This document shows, in pieces, positions 1 through 14,000 of a DNA stretch of 64,000 nt; the first letter of the stretch is position 1; the number at the start of each line of letters is the position of its first letter. This DNA is from Maratus speciosus (lineage: Eukaryota; Arthropoda; Arachnida; Araneae; Salticidae). The DNA lies in assembly GCA_963932465.1 (NCBI GenBank), contig OZ010795.1, forward strand, positions 521,115,451 through 521,179,450, read 5' to 3'. Below the pieces are notes generated by a model. The model saw nothing but the letters and a program-made list of their open reading frames with translations. It ran no database searches and was not told where the DNA came from. A program made the position numbers and the translations under genes.

Positions 1-1285
1 ACAAATTACATCAGCCTTGAGAAGAAAGTACACGAATGAAGTGGGTATTTTTTGTTTTTCTTTATCTCTTTAAATGATCATTTTGTGGACTTCAAAAGAA
101 AAAGGAGTAAACACGAAAGCGAAATTTCTTATAAAAATATTTAAAGAATGAAAATTCGTATTTTAAAAAAAATTAGATTTTACAGTCCAAAAGAACAAGG
201 TATGTCATTTTCGCGTGTATTTTTAGTTATTCCTTGAAAAAAAAATGGTTTCGCATAAGGGAGCTTCGGAAGACGTCCGTAAAAAAAATAATCTTTACTA
301 CTTTCAGATTTTTCTGCTATCGATCTTACAGAATGTAAGCTGGGTGCAATTTTAAGAAAAATAACTTCTTTTTAATGAGTGCTTGCTAATTATCTAACAA
401 AAACATGAACTTCAGGTGCATTAGTACCTGTCTTGGTCTATCGTGATCGAAATTTTCAGGCTTCTGCGTACGATAGATTTTCCTACCCATCGCACCCACA
501 TGCATACAAACACTCACATACAGGCCCATACAGAAAAACGCTTTTCTTTTGTTAGTATAGATTGTATTTTTTATGTATATATTGATGAAAATTTAATTTC
601 GACACAGACTAGCAAGAAATAATTTCTAAAATATTTATGTCATTTCAAATCCAAATGGAATAATCTTTCGTAATTGGGATGTACGCAATAGTTTTAAAAA
701 ATCATGCTTGAAAATTACTTTTAAAGCCGTAAAAAATAGTAAATTCAGTAGTAGATACAGTTTTCTAACAAACTGCATTTGGAAAAACGTTTATAACCGT
801 ATTTGAAGGTGTACAAATTTAACTTTTGCGATATTTATAACTTGAAAAAATTGCTGCAAAGCGAATTTTATTGGTCAGAGGTTGCCACCATCCGTATGAC
901 GTCAAAGCTACTGAAAAATATGTTTTCGCTGTATAATATGGGTAAATGGCATTTTGGTGTGAAACTTCGGTCCCGACGCCATTACGACCAATAGACATTA
1001 GGATCGTAGCAATTTCGTTTCCTTGCCATTTCGGTCCCCTCAGTAGGTAACTCAGACTGTAACTGACTTAGGCCTGCCAAAGGTTGCATGGTTCAACATC
1101 ATCATGGACCATTATTATTTCTATCAAACCCAATACATTTTCTAAAAATCTGAATATAAGAGCTAGAGAAATTAAAACTCTTACAACTCTTGATACTGTT
1201 CCACTAATCAATTGTTATTTATAGTTGTTTCTCCAAAAGACAAATATACACTATTAAATCAACTGTAAAATAAATTATGTCCATT
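1..1285. other. AT-rich DNA without a recognisable gene
   Basis: Homopolymer-rich AT sequence with stops in all frames. The only open frame of note (803-994, 63 codons) has no recognisable motif and is unlikely to be coding. I see no RNA gene and no clear repeat. Confidence 0.5.
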
Positions 1286-4200
1286 GTTACTGTTGTGACC
1301 ATCAGAGCAAATTTCCATATATATTTCTATTCATTTATTACAAACTATATTTAGGATAAATTTGATCCAATCACTTAAAACTACGTGTGCTCTATCTCAT
1401 AAAACATATGCAGTTTGTAACAAAAAGCATTTTACTGTCCTAGATAATAAATGAAATTTTTGTTACTCTTGTGACCACAAACAAATGCAATTTTCAAAAA
1501 TTGGGTTGATGCATAAATTATGTAAATTATATGAGGCTATAGAAATAAAATTTATTGAATATAGCAGAGTAATTATATCTTTTTAAAAAGAATTAATCAT
1601 TGAACTCATCTGATAACGCAGGAATTCGTTACATTTGATTTTGCAAATTGCTAAGAGTTACGCGTGTGACGTTACTCTTGTGACATTTTGTCCATAATGG
1701 AATTTTAGCAAAATTTCAGTTTAAATACTATACAAAATAATTAAAATATGTTTTAAAAAATTATTTTACCATACAAAACAACTTTTAATGATTGTTAAAT
1801 TTTAAAATAACAAAAAAAAAATGTAAGAAATTCTAAAATTATCTAGAGTTTGTAAAATCCTCAGCGTTTATCAATCGGGGAGCATTGATGTCAGCCACAA
1901 TTTGATTCTTTTTTGCCAAATATTGTAGTCATAATATTCTAACTTGAGAATTCCTTTTGCTTTTCATAGCTCTTATCACTTTATTTCATAATTTTCGTTT
2001 ACTACTTCAATAGTAAAACGATGAAACTTTAAAGCATCACATTTTAGAATCAATGACTATAACCACATAGCAACTTCCCAGTTTCCGCTACTTAACAGAG
2101 TAAATAATTGTCTTCATTGTCAAGAATATCACTTGCAACTTCATCTATATCAGTATTTACTTAATGAAACGCAAATTTTTTGTACGAATCATCTTAGTGT
2201 ATAGTTTGTAGTAGATATAGTCATTTTTCATTGTTTTAACAAATTGTATTTGTTGAATGCCTTTCGCTGTTTTCTGGTTATCAGTATATTTCTTCATCTG
2301 ATATATGGAGTATGCTTACTTTTGTTTTTCCATGAACATTTTTGACAAAATAATCAGTATTCGTTAGGATTGTTTTTTTAGCACGCACTTTATTCCACAT
2401 ATATGATTATACAACAGCGCAAAATAAATGTACAGCATCTATACCAGATGTATTTCATAAAAAAAATGAACAATTGAGAAAGAAGTCTGATTCATTGCAG
2501 CCTTATTTACATAGTTATATTTTTGTTTAAATTGGAAAGCACAAGTATTATATAAAAAGGAAAACAGTTGCACCTTAGGAAAATACAATACTCTTAAAGA
2601 TGCTATGTTGAAATTTTACATGCCAGAGCATTTACAGAAAATTGATTATAAGTTACATTGTCTGAAATAATAGCATAAGATTTTACTTTATTTGGATCAT
2701 ACTAAATAATAGCTTAAAATTCCCTCACTTGTGGATTTGATCAATAATGCACTACTTCGTACCAACATTTAGTCTTTTTATAAAAATGTACAGTTTTCAG
2801 AATATCCATTGACATAACGATTCTTTGAGAAATGTTTTTTTTTTTTTTTTGGCATTATAAAAATAATCCTGTGAACAAGTTTGAATTAATGTTTGCCACA
2901 GGAATGGATCTAGATGCTTTCGAAAATTCTGTAAGCAATCAGAGATGATTTCTTCAACTTTTACTTTTTTTAAAACGTTTATCAACGTTTTGAGAAAGTA
3001 ACAGCATTGACAAGTTTTAATAAACGTTTTGTCAATGGCAAAACGTTTGTCAACGTTTTGCTATTCACAATAACTTATAATAGGTTCTGCATTATGGACT
3101 TCCGTTTCAAATAATTCTTTAGTGTTATCTTCGCAAATTAGACATTTTGAATTCATACATACTAGTTATGATGTATCTCAGCCAACAAAGTTATTAAATA
3201 CTTCACAGGAATGTTTAATGCATTAAATACACCAGTCACTTCCTTATGAATTGCTTGAATGTTTTAGTGACAACGACAATACAGATATTCTGATGAATAA
3301 TTTTCTATTCTTTTATGAAACTGGTCTTTAAATCTGCAAAGGAATCTCCAATTTTACAATTTAGGAAAGCTTTTTTAAACAAAAACGTATACTCTTTTAA
3401 ATGTCACCAAGGATTGATGAAATTATTTGATTTTTTTCACGCCTTACTAATGTAGGTTTAACTGAATAATGATCTATTTTTAAATCTACATGGACAAAAA
3501 ATTCTCCAAAGCTGTGAAGTTAGATTTTTTTTTTCGTTAAAGTATCTGAGGTTAGCTAGTTCTCTATATTTTCCTTTTCTTAATATTTCCATTCTCTTTC
3601 TGAAGCTTTTGCTGACTCTAAGACTTTACTTCAATTTATCATATTTTATTTTTTTTGTTTTGTTTCTTTCTCACATCAACATAATCAATTTCATTCTTAT
3701 TTTTTATGTACAATTTTTGGCGCCTAGTAGATTTTTTTCTGCCCTTTAAAACAATCTCGTGTATAGCATGGAATATTAGAATCTTTCCTTTAAAATATAC
3801 TATCAGAATTCTTTCCATAAGAATTACTATAAAAGTCTCTGTAGATCATACAGCCGAATTTTGTAAACGAAGCTTCACAAAATATCTAATCAGACAATGT
3901 GCTTCAAAACAAAAGAACGTACACACAAAAGTCACGAGTTGACATGTCTTAAACTATATTTAATTACTTGTCATGATTGTTTTATAATCTTAATTAATAA
4001 CGAAAATGAATAAAAGTAAATCCATTCATTAAATAAAACACTAATAAAGATAATTTATTTTCCTTAAAATTTAAAAAATAGCCTTACTAATAGCTAAAAC
4101 TTCTTCAAGAACTCTTCTAATAACGGAGAAAATAACTAAATTTTAAGCATTCTGTTTGTTTTGGTTGTAGCGCAGTTTTATGTAAACTATGGACAAAAGT

Positions 4201-4408
4201 GTTATGTGTTACTCTTACTCTTATGGCACAAACGTTTGTTACTCTTGTGACAATACCCCAAAGCCTGTTTCATGCATAGCATAGACAAAATAATTAATGT
4301 AAATCTGTCTTATACCCCGAGATCAGAGAATCAGAAGTTTTGGGTAAATAAAATTAAGTAGTTCATATAAAATTAAAACTTTAATATGCTTTCATTTACT
4401 CTTGTGAC
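1286..4408. repeat. Region bounded by copies of a 14-bp motif GTTACTCTTGTGAC
   Basis: The motif GTTACTCTTGTGAC or a one-base variant occurs at 1286-1299, 1462-1475, 1671-1684, 4238-4251 and 4395-4408, with a partial copy at 4208-4220. All are in the same orientation and cluster at the two ends of about 3.1 kb of AT-rich sequence. The arrangement resembles iterated terminal or subterminal motifs of a decayed DNA transposon. I found no inverted terminal repeats or target duplication, so element identity is unproven. The interior has no convincing gene. Confidence 0.4.
2971..3060. repeat. Short iterated AAACGTTT-type repeats
   Basis: Four variants of an AAACGTTTNTCAACGTTTTG-like word occur within 90 bases. 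Each contains the palindromic core AACGTT, so the stretch can form several small hairpins. It lies inside the motif-bounded region 1286-4408. Function unknown. Confidence 0.5.
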
Positions 4409-7154
4409 ATTTAATTATCAATGTAGTTTCTGTCGGTTTTAACAATGTAGTTCTGTAGGATATAATAATAGCTTGTTATTTGTCAAAGCATAATAATTTC
4501 ATTTAATGAACAAAAGTAAAAAAAAAGTACAACTCAATAAGTGGATTTTTATGCTCAAATCGAAATTAATTTTAATACTGTTAGTTTCCTGCTCAGTTTC
4601 GGTGTAGACTTATTCTTATGAAATTAAATTTTACAAATTCCAGTACAGGAAAACTAGCTACAAATTAATGTATCACATATATATTTTCGTTTAAAATAAT
4701 TTTTCAGCAAACATTTTCTTCGGCCGTGGACGTTCTCTTATATGTTTATGCAGTATTTAAGGATAATAATTCTATTTAGAAATATGATGCATTATACATC
4801 TTGAAATTCTTCGTAATCTGATCCAATATTCAGCCAAAATTATACTCAAGGTTTCAAAATGGTTATATGAGTGAAAAGTCGAACAAATTTGCCCATTTGT
4901 TTAATTATATTAGTACGAGTTGTACTGATAAATGTGTTGTTTAAAGTAGGAAGATATTAAACTTATAAAACAATGCTAATGCCAATTCGTAACAGTTACT
5001 TTCGTTATTATATAGAGAAATTTTAAACCTTTGTTAATAGAATAATACCAAATTATAAAATTTCCGATTAGGAATATACAAAGAATATTTTATTCGAATA
5101 CTTAAGAATGCATTAACACCTTGCCTTTATAGTATAGATTGACTAACATAATTTACAATACCATATATAATTTTAGTATTAATGAATAAATTTTATGTGT
5201 AATCTATCAAATATTGGGAAATGGGTAAGTGAGATGATAACGATTTTAATTGTCTTATAAAATATTTTTATTAAAACAACAGATATTTGTTATTTTTTAG
5301 AATTATAAGTAATTGGCATGGTTCACATAAGTTGAACAAAATAATTAAGGACATTTTTTAGAATATTTAAAAAATGCATTTGTTTTTAAAAATATCATGC
5401 AATATCAAATACTTTTTCATGTCATTTCGCAAACGAGTTTTTTACATGGGGAAATTCAGAAGTTTCATGAATCCATCGCAGAGAAGCAATACAGAATTTC
5501 ACTTTCAATAAAATATGTTACAACATGCCATTTTGATAGATTAGTTATTTAAAGTACGGAGATTTTTAACTTGTCAGCATCGCGAATGAATGAAATGTGT
5601 TGCGTAAAACTTATTTCATTTATCACAATCAGAAACTATTGCTTGTTGAAAACGAAGTGATGTCAATTTTTTGGGATTTATAATGAAGAATAAATAAGAA
5701 ATATTCTTTAAAGATTTCCAAATATTAAATACTCGTTCGTAATAAAATAGATAGTAACCGTCAAAATTTGGCGATAAACAACTTCGCAGTTCCATAAAAA
5801 AATATTCGTTTTTTTAGTTTTTGCTTTATAATTTATTAAGTAACGAAAACTTCTTAAAATTCTAACATAAATATTTTCCTTTTATCTGTTATCTCCCTTT
5901 TTTCCTTTTTGTGTAAGGAAATTATCTAGTTTACTTAGTTTGTGCATCTTCTTGATAAATTTGATTTAAAAAATATCAAAAGTTATAGATGAGTTGAATT
6001 TATTTAATCAATAATTATTTGGAAATCTGATTTAGTATAAATACATATATGCGAAATCAATATATGATTTAAAATGTATTGATGTGTGATACGTTTGATT
6101 TAATAATAATTATAAAGCATCCAAATAAAATATACTAACACTGTAACTTTTCATCTTGAGATATATTATTTGATAGATATCCGAAGATTAAATATCCGAA
6201 AAATAATAGCTTCGACAATTCATCTTCTGTAAGGACAAAACGATCAAACATATGTTCTCTTTCAAACAACAGTTTTAATCTGGATTAGACCATTCAGCTA
6301 TCCTGGCTATATTCGACGAACAAGTTGCAAAGATAATTTAGCTCATGTCCAGATATAAATATTTTGGTCTTATAAATCCATTAAGTTTTATTAATATAGA
6401 ATACGTAAATTATGTTTTAAAAATTATAAATCTATCAGTTATATAAAAAAAATTAATATAAATAAAACTCTTCATTGAAAAATACTTTAAAATTGTAATA
6501 AATTCGAAAGAAATATAAGCGGTCAAGTGCAAGTATTACTCGCGCTAAGTGGATTCGGTACAATAAATATACCAATTATAAACTGTATTATGAAAAAAAA
6601 GTCGTTGCTAAAATAATAATAAGAATGTAAAAAACTATACAAGGTAAGGTTGGGTATAGCAGTATACACAAGAAAAGTATGAATGGGTATACCATACAAG
6701 TTCGAAGTGATATGAAGCCTTAATATTATCAAATATTGCTATTCTGTATAATTTTTTAAAAATCTTATCCTAATCTGTTTACGATGAACTTAATTCGGTA
6801 CTGACAATAAAAGTAGTGCATATTTAAACTTCATTTGGCATTTCATAAAACTAAATTCAGTGTAGTAATAATCTTTTTTTTTACAGTATAGCTAAAACAA
6901 AACACTTTTTCAAAGTTTAATCGGCTCATTGTGAAAAGCGCGCTTCGAAAGGAGGTCGCAAAGTTGCAACGCTGCCTTGGTCCGTGTCGCGTTTTTCCGG
7001 ATAAGTATTTTAATTAACTTTAAAAGACAGGGGAGGCGTATTGGTAGATCCACTCAATTCAAATTACTCGCGCATCCTATAATATTTATGTGATTAAATC
7101 CAATTAAATTAGTCTGCTTTTAATTATTTGACATTTATTGCTTTTATACTGCTA
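4409..7154. other. AT-rich DNA, no gene seen
   Basis: Unbroken AT-rich sequence with only short random open frames (for example 6523-6732 on the minus strand). A less AT-rich patch lies at about 6930-7010 (reads GCGCGCTTCGAAAGG near 6939), but I cannot assign it. It forms the left flank of the tandem Helitron-like units. Confidence 0.5.
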
Positions 7155-8406
7155 CTAGCAGGCTATGCCCGCTGCGCTGGTCAATATTTCCAAATGAACC
7201 TTGGATTAAACTAAATGGTGAATTTGAACTTGTATTTTAAACAATATGGATCTTCAGCTTGACCTTGCACATTACTGAAAACGATGCGAACGCCATTGCG
7301 ATATAATGTTATCTTAAGCGATGGACAAAATTTAGCAATTAAGAAGTAATTGTTTTAGTTGATTATAAACAGCGCACTTATGGTCGGCTAATGAGACCGT
7401 TATGACAACAGGAATTAATACCTCTGTAACTAATTAACATATAATGAAATCGTATATACTAACACCATTCCTAAAAGTCATGCAACAGGGCCACTTGTAA
7501 CAAAATATGTTCTGTAGATTTTTTTAAAAAGGCTAAACTTTCATAATCAGGTTCACTTAATTTTTGAACTTTTACTGTTGCTCTATAACTAAGTACCCTT
7601 GAACAATATGTATACACTAAAACCTTTCCAAAATTATTACCTAACTAATTGTGGTATATCCTACGAAAGTATTATAAACAATCGGAATGAAATACAAATT
7701 TCCGTTGTAAATATATAGTAGATGATGATTTTGTGTAATAGAATTCATAGTAAAGTTTTCGCTTCAACAAAAACGATGCTTTCAACATTAAAGCTAATAC
7801 ACCAATATGTGAAGTATCCGATTACGGAAGGTTAACTTGAATTCTCATGAGCAATTACTCAAAGAAAAGTGAATATGTGGCTTTTGTGATACTTTTATGT
7901 CAGTCGGGCGCAGGTAATAAATCAATAAAGATTGTTTTCATAGCATATTCTTATTTTATTATTTTCATTTAAAACACAAACCTTTCACCCATTTAATTTA
8001 AAATGCATGCCTTATACTAATTTCATTTAAAAAACTGAAAAGATAAACAATAACAGGAAATAATGCCATAATTAAAAGCAAAAAAATATTTTTAATTTAC
8101 ATACGCAAAATGTAACTACTGCTACTGGGAATTTTTAAAATGCTATCAGCGAGATGTGCGCATGGTTGTTATAAATGTACCCATTTTTTCTTCTTATCGA
8201 GGAGCAATTTATAAATCGCACAATATTATTCCAATTCCAATTTCTTTCATTGAGGAACCTATGACCGGAAAAAATGGGAAAAAATGGAAAAAGACTCTTG
8301 TAGATTCTTCGGATGACGGCATCTGACGCCATAAACCGAGTTTATATATATGAAAATAATTTTTAAGTCGTTACAAACATTGCTTTCATACTTAAATATT
8401 TTCATT

Positions 8407-8700
8407 GGTACTACTTGTTATCCCGTCGACCAATTTCGCCAAATTATATAAATCGCCAAACCATTCGCCAAATTATAAAAATTGACATAATCTTTATTTT
8501 AAATAACGTAATAACAAATAAATTAGTATAACATTAATAAAAATACAAATAAAACGTCGAAATTAAAATCACTTGATGACGTAAACACGTGTAGTTTGTT
8601 TAAATTCAAGTGAATTTGATATTTACGGTCAACCATTATTGGCATTTAATCTTATAGTTTGACGATAGATTTTTGGTCGACGGAATATCTAAGTAGTACC
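8407..8700. mobile_element. MITE with ~28-bp terminal inverted repeats (in tandem unit 1)
   Basis: The left end starts GGTACTACTTGTTATCCC and the right end is GGAATATCTAAGTAGTACC. The two ends are inverted copies over roughly 28 bases, both including GGTACTACTT and GTCGACCAA. The interior is non-coding and contains several CGCCAAAT words. The flanks TTTTCATT (left) and TTTTCCAT (right) could be a decayed 8-bp target duplication, which would suit a hAT- or Merlin-type element. The same MITE sits at the same place in tandem unit 2, so it inserted before the duplication. Confidence 0.7.
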
Positions 8701-10272
8701 TTTTCCATTTTTGTTTTATAACGCTAAATTCTCAGTAATTTTTTCCCTTTTATTTTACATAAAATCACTATTTTTTAAAAAAATTAAGATGCTTGCATTT
8801 TTATTTCAAACTCATAGAGCCGTTTTTATTTTTTAGCCAAAAGGGTTGATTTGAATTTTTTCCGTTGCTAGAGTAATGGATGTAATGATAGATATTAGAT
8901 GCCAAAGACACCGCCAAATTAGAAAAATATGAAATGTGTCATGAACTGTTGGACTTATAAAAATTTATTTGGTAGCATTCGATTCAGCATACAAAACTAC
9001 AATAAAATATGCTATCATTTGACACATAATTTTGATATTCGATTTTTTTCCCCTCCCCGTGCAAAAACCATTAGGGGTGATACTTTAGAAAATCCTTTCT
9101 TAGCAGAAGTTTATGTCATAAGAAGTATTTTTACCACGATTTTCAAGATTTTAGGTTCAGTAGTTTGCGCTGTGTGTTAATTAGTCCCCTAATCTAGACT
9201 TTATTTTATATACTATATTAGATATGCGATTTTGCGGTGAATCGATGATCGAAAATTAGTCCAATATCATTTGAAATATTACATAACAGAGGAGAAAGTA
9301 CGAAGAAAGACGAAGAAGAAATGACGAATTACAAAAGACTTGTAATTTTTTTTTTCAAAATGTTGAATTTTTCCATAGTAATAACGTATTAAAAAATAAA
9401 TTTCCTTAAAAATTATCTTTATTTCCTAGATTTCAAATCTGTGAATTTTCCTATAAATGAAATTGGCGATATGACTTTAGAAAACAGATAATATTTGCTT
9501 AAATAAAATGGGTAATATTCGTTGATCTGAGTTCGAGTTTATAAATATCACATGTTTTTGGAATTACGGCGAAAAACATTTTAAAAAGTATGAAATTATT
9601 TTACAATATGTATGTGTGGCAGAAATTCACACTGAAATTTAAGTATTCTATATAAGTTACAATTGAATATGAAAATGTACTCAAAAAATGATCTCTTTCA
9701 CCTAAAAAAACACTATTTGTGAGAACATCCTCAAGCTAATGTCACGCTTATGCATTTTTGGCTTAAAATCACATTGTTTGGCGACAAATGAAAAATAAAA
9801 AATTGTAAAGAAACAAATAGTAATTACACATGTGACTCACAATTACATCTGCTTGTTTCTTCTATAAGTCACGTGATGGGACAATTAGATATAAAAAAAA
9901 AAAAAAAAGAAAAGAACAGAACAGAAAGAAAATGTCGTTAAAATTTCATCTAATCAATTTTTCAGATTCGTTTCCATATCTAACGCAAGCGATAAAGAGC
10001 CAAATATTGCGTATCAAGTGTAATATTTCTTATTAAATTAATTTTTAAGCATTACAAATATTTCTTTCAGGTTTTGATTAAATGCTTCCGTTTTTTAATA
10101 TTATCACTCATTAAAACGGATTTTCTTCTTCTTTTTTTCTTTTTTTTTCATTTAAATAAAATTAGTAACAGTTTTTCTTTTATTTTTCGAGGTTTAATAG
10201 CCGTTTCAATTTTTTTTTTATCAACGATGAATTTCGCCAAGAAATAAAATGGTAACCTTATCGCCCAAAATA

Positions 10273-10440
10273 ACAGAATTTTCCATCATAAATCTAAAAC
10301 TAATATAGGTAGAATAATGTGTTATAGCTTAAAACCTTCCCTGAAACAATACCTATCTAACGGTATAGGTTCCGTAAAAATCCATGCAGTAGAACTCGAA
10401 ATCTAGGCGTTCGGAACGAAATTTCCGTTTGGATTTTATA
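10273..10440 (-). repeat. Helitron 5'-end-like block, copy 1 of 4
   Basis: A block of about 165 bases, recurring at 10920-11083, 14240-14405 and 14890-15050. Each copy contains CCTATCTAACGGTATA and CGAAATTTCCGTTTGGAT and runs into TA-rich sequence. Read on the minus strand, the block starts at the TATATATAAAATCC-like end. Each 3.94-kb unit thus carries two 5'-end-like blocks, separated by about 480 bases, suggesting nested or end-duplicated insertion. Confidence 0.6.
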
Positions 10441-10919
10441 TATATGATAGATAATAGAATAGATAATAGATTATATATATATATAAGAGAATAGATAATA
10501 GATTATGTGTTATGAACTATCTCAAAGTTTAAAACAGATCGCATTGTTAGATTTCCTAATTTTAACAATATCGCGTTATGTTAGTTCCACATTCCACCAC
10601 CAGGGAGCGCACTCTATTCTTAACGAAAGCGTATCTGAACGAAACTCCTTCATGCAACCTTTCCGTAGATACATGAATCGGGAGGGTGGCGGTCTTAACC
10701 AATAATTTAAGATAATTGCTGAAATTACTACGAAAAATATTTTAAAGGGTCTCTACGCGGTCCCCTAATAGAGTTAGAGGAAATCGGAAGACGGCAAAAT
10801 AATCGCGGGGAAAAGTTTGCTTGGGTGCCCTGGAGCTACTTTTGGCGCGAGATCTAAGCTCTACGACCAATAGGAGCCCAGATATTTAAGGAAATATGAA
10901 GTAACAAAGTCCAAATTAA
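10441..10919. repeat. TA/GATA-rich spacer plus segment related to the 37.8-kb and 60.1-kb repeats
   Basis: It starts with an imperfect array of GATAATAGAATA-like words (10441-10504). It continues with a segment containing CCACCAGGGAGCGCACTC (10597-10614) and CGAACGAAACTCC-like sequence. That stretch resembles the first part of the dispersed repeats at 37926-37690 (minus) and 60063-60290 (plus). The corresponding part of unit 2 is 14406-14889. The open frames here show no known protein similarity and I do not regard them as genes. Confidence 0.55.
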
Positions 10920-11092
10920 TAGAATTTTCCGTAATAATTCTATAACTAATCTAGGTAGAATGATGTGTTATAGCTTAAAACCTTCCCTGGAACGATACCT
11001 ATCTAACGGTATAAGTTACGTAAAAATCCATGCGGCAGAACTCGAAATCTCGGCGTTCGGAACGAAATTTCCGTTTGGATTTTATCTATTTA

Positions 11093-14000
11093 CTAGCAGG
11101 CTATGCCCGCTGCGCTGGTCAATATTTCCAAATGAACCTTGGATTAAACTAAATGGTGAATTTGAACTTGTATTTTAAACAATATGGATCTTCAGCTTGA
11201 CCTTGCACATTACTGAAAACGATGCGAATGCCATTGCGATGTAATGTTATCTTAAGCGTTGGACAAAATTTAGCAATTAAGAAGTAATTGTTTTAGTTGA
11301 TTATAAACAGCGCACTTATGGTCAGGTAATGAGACCGTTATGACAACAGGAATTAATACCTCTGTAACTAATCAACATATAATGAAATCGTATATACTAA
11401 CACCATTCCTAAAAGTCATGCAACAGGGCCCCTTGTAACAAAATATGTTCTGTAGATTTTTTTAAAAAGGCTAAACTTTCATAATCAGGTTCACTTAATT
11501 TTTGAATTTTTACTGTTGCTCTATAACTAAGTACCCTTGAACAATATGTATACACTAAAACCTTTCCAAAATTATTACCTAACTAATTGTGGTATATCCT
11601 ACGAAAATATTATAAACAATCGGAATGAAATACAAATTTCCGTTGTAAATATATAGTAGATGATGATGATGCGATTTTGTGTAATAGAATTCATAGTAAA
11701 GTTTTCGCTTCAAACAAAAACGATGCTTTCAACATTAAAGCTAATACACCAATATGTGAAGTATCCGATTACGGAAGGTTAACTTAAATTCTCATGAGCA
11801 ACTACTCAAAGAAAAGTGAATATGTGGCTTTTGTGATACTTTTATGTCAGCCGGGCGCAGGTAATAAATGAATAAAGATTGTTTTCATAGCATATTCTTA
11901 TTTTATTATTTTCATTTAAAACACAAACCTTTCACTCATTTAATTTAAAATGCATGCCTTATACTAATTTCATTTAAAAAACTGAAAAGATAAACAATAA
12001 CAGGTAATAATGCCATAATTAAAATCAAAAAAAAATATTTTTTATTTACATACGCAAAATGTAACTACTGCTACTGAGAATTTTTTAAATGCTATCAGCG
12101 AGATGTACGCACGGTTGTTATAAATGTACCCATTTTTTTTCTTCTTATCGAGGAGCAATTTATAAATCGCACAATATTATTCCAATTTCTTTCATTGAGG
12201 AATCTATGACCGGAAAAAATGGAAAAAGACTCTTGTAGATTCTTCGGATGACGGCATCTGACGCCATAAATCGAGTTTATATATATGAAAATAATTTTTA
12301 AGTCGTTACAAACATTGCTTTCATACTTAAATATTTTCATTGGTACTACTTGTTATCCCGTCTACCAATTTCGCCAAATTATATAAATCGCCAAACCATT
12401 CGCCAAATTATATAAATTGACATAATCTTTATTTTAAATAACGAAATAACAAATAAATTAGTATAACATTGATAAAAATACAAATAAAACGTCGAAATTA
12501 AAATCACTTGATGACGTAAACACGTGTAGTTTGTTTAAATTCAAGTTAATTTGATATTTACGATCAACCCTTATTGGCATTTAATCTTATAGTTTGACGA
12601 TAGATTTTTGGTCGACGGAATATCTAAGTAGAACCTTTTCCATTTTTGTTTTATAACGCCAAATTATCAGTAATTTTTTCCCTTTTATTTTACATAAAAT
12701 CACTATTTAAAAAAAAAAAAATGATGCTTGCATTTTTATTTCAAACTCATAGAGCCGTTTTTATTTTTAAGCCAAAAGGGTTGATTTGAATTTTTTTCCG
12801 TTGCTAGAGTAACGGATGTAATGATAGATATTTTGAGGTTTAGATGCCAAAGACACCGCCAAATTAGAAAAATATGAAATGTGTCATGAACTGTTGGACT
12901 TATAAAAATTTATTTGGTAGCATTCGATTCTGCTTACAAAACTACATTAAAATATGCTATCATTTGACGCATAATTTTGATATTCGATTTTTTCCCCTCC
13001 CCGTGCAAAAACCATTAGGGGTGACACTTTAGAAAATCCTTTCTTAGCAGAAGTTTATGTCATAAGAAGTATTTTTACCACGATTTTCAAGATTTTAGGT
13101 TCAGTAGTTTGTGCTGTGCGTTAATTAGTCCCCTAATCCAGACTTTATTTTATATACTATATTAGATATGCGATTTTGCGGTGAATCGATGATCGAAAAT
13201 TAGTCCAATATCATTTGAAATATTACATAACAGAGGAGAAAGTATGAAGAAAGACGAAGAAGAAATGACGAATTACAAAAGACTTGTAATTTTGTTTTTC
13301 AAAATGTTGAATTTTTCCATAGTAATAACGTATTAAAACATAAATTTCCTTAAAAATTATCTTTATTTCCTAGATTTCGAATCTGTGAATTTTCCTATAA
13401 ATGAAATTGGCGATATGACTTGAGAAAATAGATAATATTTGCTTAAATAAAATGGGTAATATTCGTTGATCTGAGTTCGAGTTTATAAATATCGCATGCT
13501 TTCGGAATTACGGCGAAAAATATTTTAAAAAGTATGAAATTATTTTACAATATGTATGTGTGGCAGAAATTCACACTGAAATTTAAGTATTCGATTCCCT
13601 TTTTAAAATATTAACTAATATCTATATAAGTTACAATTGAATATGAAAATGTACTCAAAAAATGATCTCTTTCACCTAAAAAAACACCATTTGTGAGAAC
13701 ATCCTCAAGCTAATGTCACGCTTATGCATTTTTGGCTTAAAATCACATCATTTGGCGACAAAAGAAAAATAAAAAATTGTAAAGAAACAAATAGTAATTA
13801 CACATGTGACTCACAATTACATCTGCTTGTTTCTTCTTTAAGTCACGTGATGGGACAATTAGATATAAAAAAAAAGAAAAGAGCAGAACAGAAAGAAAAT
13901 GTCGTTAAAATTTCATCTAATCAAATTTTCTGATTCGTTTCCATATCTAACGCAAGCGATAAAGAGCAAAATATTGCGTATCAAGTGTAATATTTCTTAT

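Larger units (their letters stand above)
7155..11092 (-). mobile_element. Helitron-like non-autonomous element, tandem unit 1
   Basis: First of two head-to-tail copies with a period of 3938 bases. Read on the minus strand, the 3' end is GCGGGC-ATA-GCCTGC running into CTAG and followed by T. That is a short hairpin plus CTRR terminus, the signature of a Helitron 3' end. The other end carries a block whose minus-strand sequence begins with a TATATATAAAATCC-like word, typical of arthropod Helitron 5' ends. No Rep or helicase coding is visible, so the unit would be non-autonomous. Most 60-base lines differ from unit 2 at only a few positions, with some small indels. It contains a separate MITE at 8407-8700 and a second 5'-end-like block at 10273-10440. 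Confidence 0.65.

Noticed and set aside
2797..3180. Minus-strand fragments with CLICEDNTKELFETEV- and EIISDCLQNFRKHLD-like translations
   Set aside because: They look faintly protein-like and could be a decayed transposase inside the motif-bounded region, but frames change and I cannot match a family, so no gene is called.
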